Assembly (NCBI GenBank): GCA_965229715.1
Contig: CBDDJL010000003.1
Coordinates: 62,001 to 126,000, forward strand
Direction: 5' to 3'
Source of the DNA: JAVJST01 sp965229715
Lineage (GTDB): Bacteria > Pseudomonadota > Alphaproteobacteria > Rhodospirillales > Casp-alpha2
DNA: 64,000 nt
Made by a program: the position numbers and the translations under genes. This document shows, one piece after another, positions 1-8,188 of the stretch. The first letter of the stretch is position 1, and the number at the start of each line of letters is the position of its first letter. Under the pieces are notes generated by a model. It was not told where the DNA came from, did not search any database, and saw nothing but the letters and a program-made list of their open reading frames with translations.

Positions 1-171
1 CTCGATGTTCGGTGAGAGGCCTTTTTCCTCTGCCACTTTCAGCATGGCATATCCCGGCCATGACACGCAGATACCGACGTTGACCTTTTCGGCCGCATGC
101 GTGCTCGTGGCCATGGATGCCACTAAGGCGAACACGCCAAAAACACCGGTCAAAATCTTTTTGAGATTCAT
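1..171 (-). CDS. ABC transporter substrate-binding protein, N-terminal part only
   Basis: The gene starts at 171 and runs off the left edge, leaving 57 codons. The start has a strong ribosome binding site (AGGAGAGG a few bases before ATG). The first 27 residues form a Sec signal peptide: a Lys-Lys n-region, a hydrophobic core, and a likely cut after THA-A. The mature start (EKVNVGICVSWPGYAML...) resembles periplasmic binding proteins of the nitrate/taurine (NMT1/TauA) type, which deliver small ligands to an inner-membrane ABC importer. The ligand cannot be told from this fragment. It is divergent from the TetR gene at 367, which may control it. The family call is moderately sure because only the N-terminus is visible. 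Confidence 0.7.
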   Translation of the reverse strand, partial: MNLKKILTGVFGVFALVASMATSTHAAEKVNVGICVSWPGYAMLKVAEEKGLSPNIE

Positions 172-366
172 CCCACCTCTCCTGTTTCCCGTTTGGTTTT
201 TAATTGCACGAATAGTCCCTGAGCCAAAAACGCTATCGGCGACAATAAATTTAGTCAATAAAATAATATGGTCTATAAAAGTAATCGACTGTACGATCCC
301 GGCTTTGGTCGCCAGGGGCGGCCGTGAGAGGCAGACCATGCAACATATGGAACCCACAGGCGGTCA
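172..366. promoter_or_regulatory. AT-rich divergent promoter region (ABC binding protein / TetR)
   Basis: This 195-bp spacer separates two divergent genes. Roughly 230-290 is much richer in A+T than its surroundings. On the plus strand a TATAAA-like -10 lies near 272 and could serve the TetR gene. On the minus strand a TTGACT element near 254 is a possible -35 for the binding-protein gene. I found no clean dyad that could be named as the TetR operator. The promoter assignments are inference from base composition and weak consensus matches. Confidence 0.4.
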
Positions 367-981
367 ATGGCTGGGCTAAGAGAAAAGCAGAAGGAAAGCC
401 GGCAGCGACGGATTCTCGAAACGGCGCGTCAACAGTTCCGTGCTGCGTCCTATCGGGACGTCACCATCGAAGCGATCGCGGACGAGGCCGAACTGTCGTC
501 CATGACGGTGTTCAATTACTACGGGACGAAAGGTGGGTTGCTGCTGGCGCTCATTGCTGAAAGCGACCGCCAATTGATCGAAAAAATCGACACGATTCTG
601 AAGATGCGTCACGATGATGCCGCGTCGGCGGTGATCGCCTTTTCGAGAACGATTTTCGACCACGCGTTTTCCTATTTGGATCAGGACACGTGGGGCCATG
701 TGCTGTCCACGGCGATCCGCGAGGGCAATTCGACCTTTGGGCGCGGTTTCATGGCCCTCGAAGATGAGCTTTGCAAACTCCTGACAGAACTTCTTGAGCG
801 CCTCAAGACCGATGGCCTCGTCGCGGTGGATTGCGACTGCGAGACGGCTGCTGTCGTCATCTACGGTGTTCACAACGCATGTTTCACGTTGTTTGCGTCG
901 GATTCTGGAATATCCAGACGCGAGATCGACCGGCGAACCAGCCGGGATCTCCGGTTCGTCGCCACCTGCATCGGCGCCTGA
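367..981 (+). CDS. TetR/AcrR family transcriptional regulator
   Basis: A 204-residue protein, the usual TetR length. The first 50-60 residues are a typical TetR DNA-binding domain: a helix with RRILETARQQF, then VTIEAIADEAELSSMTVFNYYGTKGGLL, where the recognition helix ends in the F-N-Y-Y-x-T/S-K signature. The remainder is a helical ligand-binding and dimerisation domain of no recognisable class. The start is supported by AGGCGG just before ATG. It is divergent from the binding-protein gene at the left edge and convergent with the glutamine-synthetase-family gene (27 bp between stops). The divergent ABC gene is the likeliest target, which is inference. Confidence 0.9.
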   Translation: MAGLREKQKESRQRRILETARQQFRAASYRDVTIEAIADEAELSSMTVFNYYGTKGGLLLALIAESDRQLIEKIDTILKMRHDDAASAVIAFSRTIFDHAFSYLDQDTWGHVLSTAIREGNSTFGRGFMALEDELCKLLTELLERLKTDGLVAVDCDCETAAVVIYGVHNACFTLFASDSGISRREIDRRTSRDLRFVATCIGA

Positions 982-1007
982 GCGCAACAGCGCTCTAGGG
1001 AATTGAT

Positions 1008-2348
1008 TCAGACATTCAGCAGCAGGTGCTCACGCTCCCACGAGCTGATGACCTGCAGATACGTTCGATATTCAGCATTCTTTACCGCGACCACGGATTT
1101 GACGAAACGCTCGCCGAGCACGTCACGGATCGTGTCGCACGCTTCCAGGGCCTTCAACGAGTCGTCGAGATGCTGCGGCAAGTTGCGGGGCAGTTCATAC
1201 ACGCTCTCCGCGTGCGGCGCCTCGGGCTTGAGCTGCTCGATCATACCCAGGTATCCGGCGATCAACGTCCCGGCAGTGGCGAGATAGGGATTTACGTCCG
1301 CACCAGCGAGGCGGTTTTCGACGCGACGGGCCTCCGGCGGGGACGTCGGCACGCGAAGACCGCAAGTTCTGTTGTCATAACCCCAATGGGTATTGATCGG
1401 GGCTTCGTGATAGGTGAACCGGCGATAGGAATTGATGTTGGGCGCCGCGAGCGCCATCACCGCCGGCATGTATTTCTGCAAACCGCCGATGAAGTGTGCC
1501 AGCAACGGGCTGTCGCTACCGTCGTCGGTCGCGAATACATTGCGGCCGGTTTCCGCGTCGAGCACGCTCTGGTGAATGTGCATGGAGCTACCGGCCTCGA
1601 TCTGCATCGGCTTCGCCATGAACGTCGCATAGAGTTTGTGGCGGTTAGCGGTCTGCCGGACCGTGCGTTTGAACAGGAAGACCTGGTCGGCAAGGGCCAG
1701 TGCGTCACCGTGGCGGAAGTTGATCTCGAATTGTGCCGCGCCGCCTTCGTGATTCAACGTGTCGATATCGATCTTCTGGGCTTCGCAGTAGTCGTACACA
1801 TCCTCGAATAGGGGATCGAACTCGTTGACCGCATCGATGCCGAAGGCCTGTCGGCCGGTTTCGGCCCGGCCCGACCGCCCCATGGGCGGCTCCAGCGGAT
1901 AATCGGGATCACTGTTGATCTTGACCAGATAGAACTCTAGCTCGGGCGCGACAATGGGACGCCAGCCTTTCTGTTCATAGAGATTGAGCACGCGCTTGAG
2001 AACTTGGCGGCTGCAGAACTCGACCGGCGTGCCGTCGAGATTGAAGCTGTCGCAGATGATTTGCGCCGTCGGTTCGTCGTACCAGGGGACCGGGCGGATT
2101 GTTTCGGGATCGGGTTTCAGCACGATGTCGATATCGACTGGGTCGACAAGCCCATCGACGTCAGGGTAGTCGCCGGTCACCGTCAGAATGAAGACGCTTT
2201 CGGGCAGCCGGTGGCTGTCTTCCGCGTTACCCTTGAGAAACTTGTCGGTCGGCAGGATCTTGCCGCGTGGAATCCCCGACATATCGGCGACGAGGCATTC
2301 GACCTCGGTAATGCGATGCTCGTTGCACCAGCTTTCAATGCTGTCCAT
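1008..2348 (-). CDS. Glutamine synthetase family protein (gamma-glutamylpolyamine synthetase-like)
   Basis: A 446-residue protein with the full glutamine synthetase fold. The N-terminal beta-grasp part includes VECLVADMSGIPRGK. The catalytic barrel has the metal-binding ELEFYL segment (about residue 140), NHEGGAAQFEINF, and SSMHIHQS with the ATP/metal His. NRTCGLRVP and the conserved ENRLAGADVNPYLA motif follow. The length and the RGK loop in the N-domain fit the GlnT/PuuA group, which ligates glutamate to amines such as putrescine, rather than the 470-residue nitrogen-assimilation GlnA. It is divergent from the methyltransferase at 2480. The exact amine substrate is not readable, so no symbol is given. 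Confidence 0.9.
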   Translation of the reverse strand: MDSIESWCNEHRITEVECLVADMSGIPRGKILPTDKFLKGNAEDSHRLPESVFILTVTGDYPDVDGLVDPVDIDIVLKPDPETIRPVPWYDEPTAQIICDSFNLDGTPVEFCSRQVLKRVLNLYEQKGWRPIVAPELEFYLVKINSDPDYPLEPPMGRSGRAETGRQAFGIDAVNEFDPLFEDVYDYCEAQKIDIDTLNHEGGAAQFEINFRHGDALALADQVFLFKRTVRQTANRHKLYATFMAKPMQIEAGSSMHIHQSVLDAETGRNVFATDDGSDSPLLAHFIGGLQKYMPAVMALAAPNINSYRRFTYHEAPINTHWGYDNRTCGLRVPTSPPEARRVENRLAGADVNPYLATAGTLIAGYLGMIEQLKPEAPHAESVYELPRNLPQHLDDSLKALEACDTIRDVLGERFVKSVVAVKNAEYRTYLQVISSWEREHLLLNV

Positions 2349-2380
2349 GGTACGAATCCAAATCGAATTAACAAATTGCC

Positions 2381-2396
2381 GTCTCTTGTCAGAGAC
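2381..2396. promoter_or_regulatory. Dyad in the divergent glutamine synthetase/methyltransferase spacer
   Basis: Perfect inverted repeat GTCTCT-TGTC-AGAGAC lying 33 bp upstream of the glutamine-synthetase-family start on one side and 84 bp upstream of the methyltransferase start on the other. The symmetry and placement are compatible with an operator for a dimeric regulator. It is not followed by a T-tract and does not look like a terminator. Function is inferred only from position. Confidence 0.35.
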
Positions 2397-2479
2397 GCTG
2401 CGGGAGTATGCTGACTATGGCCGCGACCCGCAATGTCCCGAAACAGATGCTGTCGGCACGAGAAAATGGGCGGAGAAAA

Positions 2480-3322
2480 ATGCCCCGTATTCGAGCCAGT
2501 TTAAGACGAACGTGGATGGGTTTGTTGACGGTCTGCGGCATTGCCGATCGCGGTTACTTCATTCCCTATCGGTATGCCGCGAGCACGCCGAAGACGATGA
2601 GCTACAGCGCGCTTGAGCCGTCGTTTCGATCTGCCGAGCCGACGTTTGAGAGGCATCTGACACGTTGCACGGCCTATGTAGACGATTTTGCGCGGATCGG
2701 CGATGCCGCGCCGCCGGAACCTCGGTGGCGCCAGCACTGGTTTCCGGGTCTCGACGCGGCTGCGGCCTATTGTTTTGTCCGTGCGCGTCGCCCGCAAAGA
2801 ATCGTGGAAATCGGTTCCGGCCATTCGACGCGTTTTCTTGCCCGCGCCGTGCGGGATGAAGGGATATCGACGACGATCACGACAATCGATCCGGCGCCCC
2901 GAGCCGACATCGCATCGCTCGCCGTTACTTGCATCCGCAAGACGGTGCAGGAGGTGGATCCGGCTGTATTCGGCGAATTACAGGAAGGCGATTTTTTAAG
3001 TGTCGATTCGAGCCATATCGCGATGCCGGGCAGCGACGTCGACTATCTGATCAACGGTGTGCTTCCGGAGCTGCCCAAAGGACTATTGTTACACGTCCAC
3101 GACATCTTCCTGCCAGACGGATACCCTGGGGTGTGGTCATGGCGCAGCTACAACGAGCAGTCGACCGTGGCGCCGCTGATACATGTGGGGGGCTATGATC
3201 TGGAGTGGTCCAGCCACTACGTCAGAACACGAATGACGGATCGCATTGATTCGGCGCTTGTCAACGTGATCGAGCCGCCCCGCAGCGCCCTCGAGACATC
3301 CCTGTGGCTGAGGAAGCGGTAA
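2480..3322 (+). CDS. Class I SAM-dependent methyltransferase-like protein
   Basis: A 280-residue protein starting at 2480, chosen because GGAGAA sits just before this ATG; an in-frame ATG at 2408 lacks a good site. Motif I of class I methyltransferases is clear at about residues 109-119 (VEIGSGHSTRF), followed by a motif-II-like TTIDPAPRAD. An acidic stretch with DVDYLINGVLPELPKG and LLHVHDIFLP fits the later strands. The overall pattern resembles the Methyltransf_24 group, where the substrate is often a sugar or small molecule. The N-terminal 50 residues are basic and of unknown role. It is convergent with the cytochrome P460 gene with 9 bp between them. Substrate unknown. Confidence 0.75.
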   Translation: MPRIRASLRRTWMGLLTVCGIADRGYFIPYRYAASTPKTMSYSALEPSFRSAEPTFERHLTRCTAYVDDFARIGDAAPPEPRWRQHWFPGLDAAAAYCFVRARRPQRIVEIGSGHSTRFLARAVRDEGISTTITTIDPAPRADIASLAVTCIRKTVQEVDPAVFGELQEGDFLSVDSSHIAMPGSDVDYLINGVLPELPKGLLLHVHDIFLPDGYPGVWSWRSYNEQSTVAPLIHVGGYDLEWSSHYVRTRMTDRIDSALVNVIEPPRSALETSLWLRKR

Positions 3323-3331
3323 TTCGGAACA

Positions 3332-3970
3332 TCATTCAGGGCGGTAGCCTGGCGGCACGAAGAATAGGAAATCCCGATTGGAGCGAATTTTATGGCATGT
3401 ATGGCAGAATGCCGCCCGCGCCGGGCTGCGCCCATGGCTATCGCCGATCACGGTGCCATCCGTTTCGATAAAGAGATAACGCCAATCGCCCGTTTCAGGA
3501 CTTTGGCCTACGTCGAGTTTCTCCATGATGAAAAGCCGGCCCGGCAATACCGTGCCGTCGGATTGGACAATGAAGCTGTCTTTGGCGAAGGCGGCGCCCG
3601 CCGGCATATCGGTTTCGGCGGTCATGGCGTCATAGCCTTTGGCAAGCCCGTTGGCGTAGTTGTTGATGAAACGATTACCGTGGGTGGACGACAGATAGGG
3701 TGAGGTGTTGTAACGCTTCCAGTCCGGAAACAGGCGTGCGGTGCGCACACCCGAACGCGCGAAGGCAGCGAACTGCTCCGTTTTGATTTCGTTGTAGATG
3801 CGTTCGGTTTCGGATGTCGAAAGACGGGCCGGATTGGTCACCTGAACGTGTCTGAAATCGGGAACGCCATCGTCTTCCGCGCTATCCACGGGCACCGCAG
3901 ACAAAACGATGATTGTAAGCGCGGCGAAGAATGTCAGCATACATGACACTCTAACCAGGGTCGTCGGCAT
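3332..3970 (-). CDS. Cytochrome P460 family protein, secreted c-type haem
   Basis: A 212-residue protein beginning at 3970 with GGAGG eight bases upstream; an in-frame ATG at 4054 is less likely because it would bury the signal peptide. The N-terminus is a Sec signal (TLVRVSCMLTFFAALTIIVLSA). The mature part has the P460-like layout, with LFPDWKRYNTSPY, NNYANGLAKGYD, and a C-terminal CHTCH (Cys189, Cys192, His193) for covalent haem attachment. Cytochromes P460 act in the periplasm on hydroxylamine or NO; many relatives have no known substrate. No nitrification gene is nearby. The family call is fairly sure, the reaction is not. Confidence 0.75.
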   Translation of the reverse strand: MPTTLVRVSCMLTFFAALTIIVLSAVPVDSAEDDGVPDFRHVQVTNPARLSTSETERIYNEIKTEQFAAFARSGVRTARLFPDWKRYNTSPYLSSTHGNRFINNYANGLAKGYDAMTAETDMPAGAAFAKDSFIVQSDGTVLPGRLFIMEKLDVGQSPETGDWRYLFIETDGTVIGDSHGRSPARAAFCHTCHKIRSNRDFLFFVPPGYRPE

Positions 3971-4042
3971 GGACGGTCCTCCATCGGAAAGTGTCAGAGC
4001 ACGCAATGACCATGCGCCCCGAATCCGGTCGATGAAAGCCCG

Positions 4043-4060
4043 CCTCACACCCATGTGAGG
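4043..4060 (-). terminator. Hairpin after the opp-type operon
   Basis: Perfect hairpin CCTCACA-CCCA-TGTGAGG located 37 bp beyond the stop of the last permease gene in the minus-strand transcription unit. The tail beyond the stem on the minus strand (CGGGCTTTC) is only weakly T-rich, so it may be a weak intrinsic or Rho-assisted terminator. Alternatively it could be part of the promoter region of the cytochrome P460 gene. Confidence 0.35.
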
Positions 4061-4096
4061 TGAATTGACGGAAAATTTTCGCTCAGGGGTTGGGGA

Positions 4097-5248
4097 TCAG
4101 GAGTAGGGGTCGGCAGCGTCGCGCAAACCGTCGCCCAGGAAGTTGAACGCCAGGACCACGATGATCACGGGGGCCATCGGCAACATCAGCCATGGATAGA
4201 GCGCGACCGCATTGATGTTTTGCGCTTCGACCAACAGTACGCCCCAGCTGGTAACCGGCGGTCGCAGACCGAGTCCGAGGAAACTGAGCGCCGTCTCGCC
4301 GAGAATCATCGACGGAATGGAGAGTGTTGCCGAGGCGATGAGATGGCTCATGAAGTTGGGTAGGAGATGACGGAAGATGATCCGCTTCGGTTTCGCGCCC
4401 ATCAACGTCGCTGCGGTACAGTAATCCTCCTCGCGGAGCGCCAGCAGTTTCGAGCGCACGGCGCGGGCAAGCCCCGGCCAATCCAGTAGGCCTAGGATAA
4501 TGGTGATGCCGAAATAGACCAGAATGGGGCTCCAGGTAATCGGCAGGGCCGCCGACAGCGCCATCCAGAGCGGTAGTTCCGGCAGCGATCGCAGGATCTC
4601 GATGGATCGCTGTACGATATTGTCGACCCAGCCGCCGAAGAATCCAGCGAGGCCACCGATGCTGATACCGAGGATGAAACTGACCGTGATGCCGATCAAG
4701 CCGACGGTCAGGGAAATGCGGCTACCGTAGAGCAGGCGCGAGAACATGTCGCGCCCGAGCCGGTCGGTGCCGGCAAGAAACAACGTGCCGCCCTCGGCCG
4801 GGCATACGAGATGGAAGCTGCCCTCGAACAGACCCCAGAACGTATAGTCGTCGCCGAGGCAGAAGAACCTCAGATGCTGGACCTTTTCCGGGTTCGGCGT
4901 GTATTCCCGCTTCAGGGTTTCCATATTGAGGTTGTAATCGAGTCCGTACACGAACGGTCCCTCGAATGAACCTTCATGAAAGAGGTGGATGCCCTGCGGC
5001 GGCGCGTATATGAAATCGGTATTGCGGGTATGCAGGTCATAGGGCGCCAGAATCTCGGTGATCAGGATCGAGGCGTACATCGCCAGAAGGATAACGCCGG
5101 AAATGACGGCGAGCCGATGGCCCTTCAGCTTCCACCAGATCATCTGCCATTGTGACGCCATGTAGACACGTTCCTGTTCGGGCGTCAGGGCCTCGACGGA
5201 ATGAGGGTCGAACGGCTCACGGTCGACGTAATGAGTGGCGCTGCTCAT
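4097..5248 (-). CDS. Opp/Dpp-type ABC transporter permease (OppC/DppC subunit)
   Basis: A 383-residue inner-membrane permease. The first membrane segment (VISGVILLAMYASILITEIL) is followed by a long periplasmic loop of about 120 residues, then the canonical DppC core with LGTDRLGRDMFSRLLYGSRISL-type sequence and five more segments. The EAA coupling loop reads EEDYCTAATLMGAKPKRIIFRHLLPN. The start at 5248 forms an ATGA overlap with the stop of the OppB-type gene, so the two are translationally coupled. The periplasmic insert is longer than in classical DppC (about 300 residues) and resembles the YejE/oligosaccharide-transporter group. It works with the permease, binding protein and double ATPase upstream. 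Confidence 0.92.
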   Translation of the reverse strand: MSSATHYVDREPFDPHSVEALTPEQERVYMASQWQMIWWKLKGHRLAVISGVILLAMYASILITEILAPYDLHTRNTDFIYAPPQGIHLFHEGSFEGPFVYGLDYNLNMETLKREYTPNPEKVQHLRFFCLGDDYTFWGLFEGSFHLVCPAEGGTLFLAGTDRLGRDMFSRLLYGSRISLTVGLIGITVSFILGISIGGLAGFFGGWVDNIVQRSIEILRSLPELPLWMALSAALPITWSPILVYFGITIILGLLDWPGLARAVRSKLLALREEDYCTAATLMGAKPKRIIFRHLLPNFMSHLIASATLSIPSMILGETALSFLGLGLRPPVTSWGVLLVEAQNINAVALYPWLMLPMAPVIIVVLAFNFLGDGLRDAADPYS

Positions 5249-6243
5249 CGACGTGCCCCCCCGGACAGACGGATACGCGGGTCGAGTACCGTGAGCAGAA
5301 CGTCTGACAGGAACATGCCGACGACCGTCAGCACCGCGAGGAACATCAGGAACGACCCGGCGAGGTACATGTCCTGGCTTTGCAGTGCGGTGAGCAGCAT
5401 CGGTCCGGTCGTCGGTAACGACATCACGGCCGAAACGATGACCGAGCCGGAGACGACCTGCGGCAACAAATTGCCGATATCGGCAATGAACGGATTCAAC
5501 GCCATGCGGAGCGGGTATTTGACCAGAAGCTTGCCCGGCGGCAGACCCTTGGCGCGGCCGGTGATGACATACTGCCTCTGCAATTCGTCGAGCAGATTCG
5601 CGCGCAACCGCCGGATCATGCCCGCCGTGCCAGAAGTGCCGATGACGACGACCGGCACCCAGAGGTGCGCCATCACCGACTTGGCCTTGTCCCACGACCA
5701 GGGCTGGTCAAGATACTGAGGGTCCATCAGACCGCCGATCGACGTGCCGAACCACGTGTTCGCGAGATAGAGCAGCACAAGGGCGAGCAGGAAGTTCGGC
5801 GTCGCCAGTCCGAGAAAACCGATCAAGGTCAGTCCGTGATCGCCCCAGCTGTATTGGTGGGTCGCCGAGTAAACGCCGATCGGGAACGAAACCGCATAGA
5901 TAAACAGAATGGTTGCGAAATTGAGCACCATCGACAGGATGAGGCGGTCGCCGACCACTTCGCTGACCGGTAGGTTGTACTCGAACGAGTAGCCGAGATC
6001 GCCGTGCAGCAGGCCGAAAGCCCAGGTCAGGTACTGTTCCGGCATCGACTTGTCGAGGCCGTACTGCTCACGCAGAAACGCGATTTTTTCCTCGTCGACC
6101 ATCTCGCCCTGACTTTCCAGTTCGGCGATATAGGTCGTCAGATAGTCGCCCGGGGGCAACTGGATGATAATGAAGACCAGCACACTGACGGCGACGAGGG
6201 TCAGCATCATGGTGAAAATACGACGGATGAGATAGTCGAGCAT
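5245..6243 (-). CDS. Opp/Dpp-type ABC transporter permease (OppB/DppB subunit)
   Basis: A 332-residue membrane protein of the DppB/OppB family. The N-terminus MLDYLIRRIFTMMLTLVAVSVLVFIIIQLPPG is the family hallmark, followed by a periplasmic loop (EEKIAFLREQYGLDKSMPEQY) and five further membrane segments. The coupling loop is LLDELQRQYVITGRAKGLPPGKLLVKYPLRMALNPF. The start at 6243 lies four bases after the stop of the binding-protein gene, and its stop overlaps the next permease start by ATGA. It forms the heterodimeric translocation pore with the OppC-type protein. The transported solute is not evident. Confidence 0.93.
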   Translation of the reverse strand: MLDYLIRRIFTMMLTLVAVSVLVFIIIQLPPGDYLTTYIAELESQGEMVDEEKIAFLREQYGLDKSMPEQYLTWAFGLLHGDLGYSFEYNLPVSEVVGDRLILSMVLNFATILFIYAVSFPIGVYSATHQYSWGDHGLTLIGFLGLATPNFLLALVLLYLANTWFGTSIGGLMDPQYLDQPWSWDKAKSVMAHLWVPVVVIGTSGTAGMIRRLRANLLDELQRQYVITGRAKGLPPGKLLVKYPLRMALNPFIADIGNLLPQVVSGSVIVSAVMSLPTTGPMLLTALQSQDMYLAGSFLMFLAVLTVVGMFLSDVLLTVLDPRIRLSGGARR

Positions 6244-6247
6244 GCCG

Positions 6248-8188
6248 TTACTCCGCCGCCGCGCTTTCGACCGGCCGGTCGAACCAGAATGTATCGATTT
6301 CGTAGATGCCGAAGTGCGCGCCCGGATCCCAGTTATAGATGCCGTCCTCGGGGACATTTCGCAGATCGTTGGCAACGACGACCGGCTGGCGGACGCCTGA
6401 AATGAGGCCGATGGTATAGATCTGGTCCGCGTGAATGCCGAGCATCTCATGCCAGATTGCGGCCCGGACATCATCCTCGGTGGCCAGCGTCCAGGCTTCG
6501 TTGAGTGTCGCCAACTGGCGCGGAATCGCCATGTCGATCGGCTTACCGGCTGCGCCGCCGCTCTGGTAGAATTGCCCCCATTTCGGCCACTGCAACTGTT
6601 GCTGATCCGTCGGGGCCAATTCGCTTGGCGGCATGCTTGCTGTCGGAACGCCGTTCTCGAGTCCCGACCAGACCGACATCAACGTCGTGCCGGTGAAAAT
6701 GCGGTTGCGCAGTACCTCGCGCTGCAGCGGTTTGGAGTAGATCTTGATGCCGAGCTCACGCCAACTGTCGTGCACGAGTTGCAACACATCGGTCTGTTCG
6801 GTGTCCTCGCCGGCGGTTTCGATGATGATCTCCATCGGTCGGCCGTCCGGCAGCAGTCTCAATCCGTCGCCGTCGCGGGCCGTCAGTCCGAGTCCGTCGA
6901 GAAGGGCATTGGCGCGATCGGGATCGAAATTTGCCCATTTCTTTGCATACTCCTCGCGGTATAGAGGACTGGCTGGCAACACTGTGTTGTTCGCTTCGAG
7001 GGCCAAACCGTAATAGATCACCTGATTGAGTTCGTAACGATTGACGCCAAGCGAGAGGGCGCGCCGAAAATTGGCTTCCCTGAACAACGTGCGCCACGTT
7101 TCGTCGGTCGTATTCATGTTCGGGTATAGCGCGACCTTTGCTCCCTTCGCTGTGCGCCAGAGACGAACGTTGAAATCGTTGTTCTTCTCGCCCTGTTTCA
7201 GAAACGTGTAATCGCTGAAAGACAGGCTCCGTGCCTGAAGATCGACCTCGCCGGAGCCGGCCTTGGCCGGAATCAATTTGGCACTGGCGATGGTCACGGC
7301 GACTTCATCGATGTAGGGCAATTGCCGACCTTCCGGGTCGATCCGGTGATAGAACGGATTGCGTTTGAAAATGAACCGGTCGGCCGGCGGCGGCGTGGTG
7401 ATGGTCCACGGCTGCAGACTGGGCATGTCCGGATTTTCGGTACGGTACTGGCGTCCCTTGTTGAACAGGAGTGCTACCCAGTTGCGTTGGCCTTCCTCTT
7501 CGACCAGAGCGGCCAATTCCTCCTCGTTGCGATAGCGGGCGTGAAATTGCTTCAAATAATGGGCCGGGCGGTAAATGAAGAGCGGGCGGGCGCCGGCCAG
7601 CGCCGGGAGAAAATGCGGATTGGGCCGCGACCATGAATAGCGGACCGTGTATTCGTCGATGACGTCGAATACCGGCGCCTCGCCGCCCGCCATCATGATC
7701 GAAGGCGGTCCCGCCGCGGAAACTTCCTCGTTATTGGCGAAATCTTCCCAGTAGAACCGGAAGTCTTCCGCCGTAAACGGCTGACCGTCGGACCAGCGAT
7801 GCCCCGGCCGGAGATGAAGGGTGAAAATGCGCCCGTCCTCGACGTCGACGTCGCGCAGGATATCAGGCACAAGGTTGTAGCGGCGGTCGAAACCGATCAG
7901 CCGCGCGTAGCCGTAAACAACCATCAGGCGGATATCCTTGGCACGTCCGAACAGAAGCCTGAGTTGGCCGCCATGGACTCCCGGTACGGCGTCGCCGATC
8001 ATGGCAGCGACGGCGGGAATTTCCGGAATCCTCTCGCCGACGGGCGGAAGCTCGCCGTTGGCAACACGGCCGGCGAGTTCCGGCGTCTCGATGAGCGACA
8101 TCGGAATGCCCGTTTCGGCGCGCGCGTCGGTTCCGACGCCCAACAAGAAACAGAGGGCAAGCAGACCAGCAACGATCGGGCGCATCAT
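6248..8188 (-). CDS. Opp/Dpp-type ABC transporter substrate-binding protein (SBP_bac_5)
   Basis: A 646-residue periplasmic binding protein. Signal peptide in the first 24 residues (hydrophobic core VAGLLALCFLLGVG, cut after ARA). The mature chain has the family-5 features: FTLHLRPGHRWSDGQPFTAEDFRFYWED, and later EANFRRALSLGVNRYELNQVIYYG with the DPDRANALLDGLGL segment. At about 620 mature residues it is longer than DppA/OppA (500-550), as in the YejA-like or oligosaccharide-binding group. The start at 8188 overlaps the ATPase stop (ATGA); a second ATG three bases on is possible. Ligand could be a peptide or an oligosaccharide; its place behind glycosyltransferases makes the latter worth testing. 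Confidence 0.9.
   Translation of the reverse strand: MMRPIVAGLLALCFLLGVGTDARAETGIPMSLIETPELAGRVANGELPPVGERIPEIPAVAAMIGDAVPGVHGGQLRLLFGRAKDIRLMVVYGYARLIGFDRRYNLVPDILRDVDVEDGRIFTLHLRPGHRWSDGQPFTAEDFRFYWEDFANNEEVSAAGPPSIMMAGGEAPVFDVIDEYTVRYSWSRPNPHFLPALAGARPLFIYRPAHYLKQFHARYRNEEELAALVEEEGQRNWVALLFNKGRQYRTENPDMPSLQPWTITTPPPADRFIFKRNPFYHRIDPEGRQLPYIDEVAVTIASAKLIPAKAGSGEVDLQARSLSFSDYTFLKQGEKNNDFNVRLWRTAKGAKVALYPNMNTTDETWRTLFREANFRRALSLGVNRYELNQVIYYGLALEANNTVLPASPLYREEYAKKWANFDPDRANALLDGLGLTARDGDGLRLLPDGRPMEIIIETAGEDTEQTDVLQLVHDSWRELGIKIYSKPLQREVLRNRIFTGTTLMSVWSGLENGVPTASMPPSELAPTDQQQLQWPKWGQFYQSGGAAGKPIDMAIPRQLATLNEAWTLATEDDVRAAIWHEMLGIHADQIYTIGLISGVRQPVVVANDLRNVPEDGIYNWDPGAHFGIYEIDTFWFDRPVESAAAE

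Noticed and set aside
4071..4080. GAAAATTTTC palindrome near the end of the opp-type operon
   Set aside because: Too short and too A+T-simple to support as an operator on its own.
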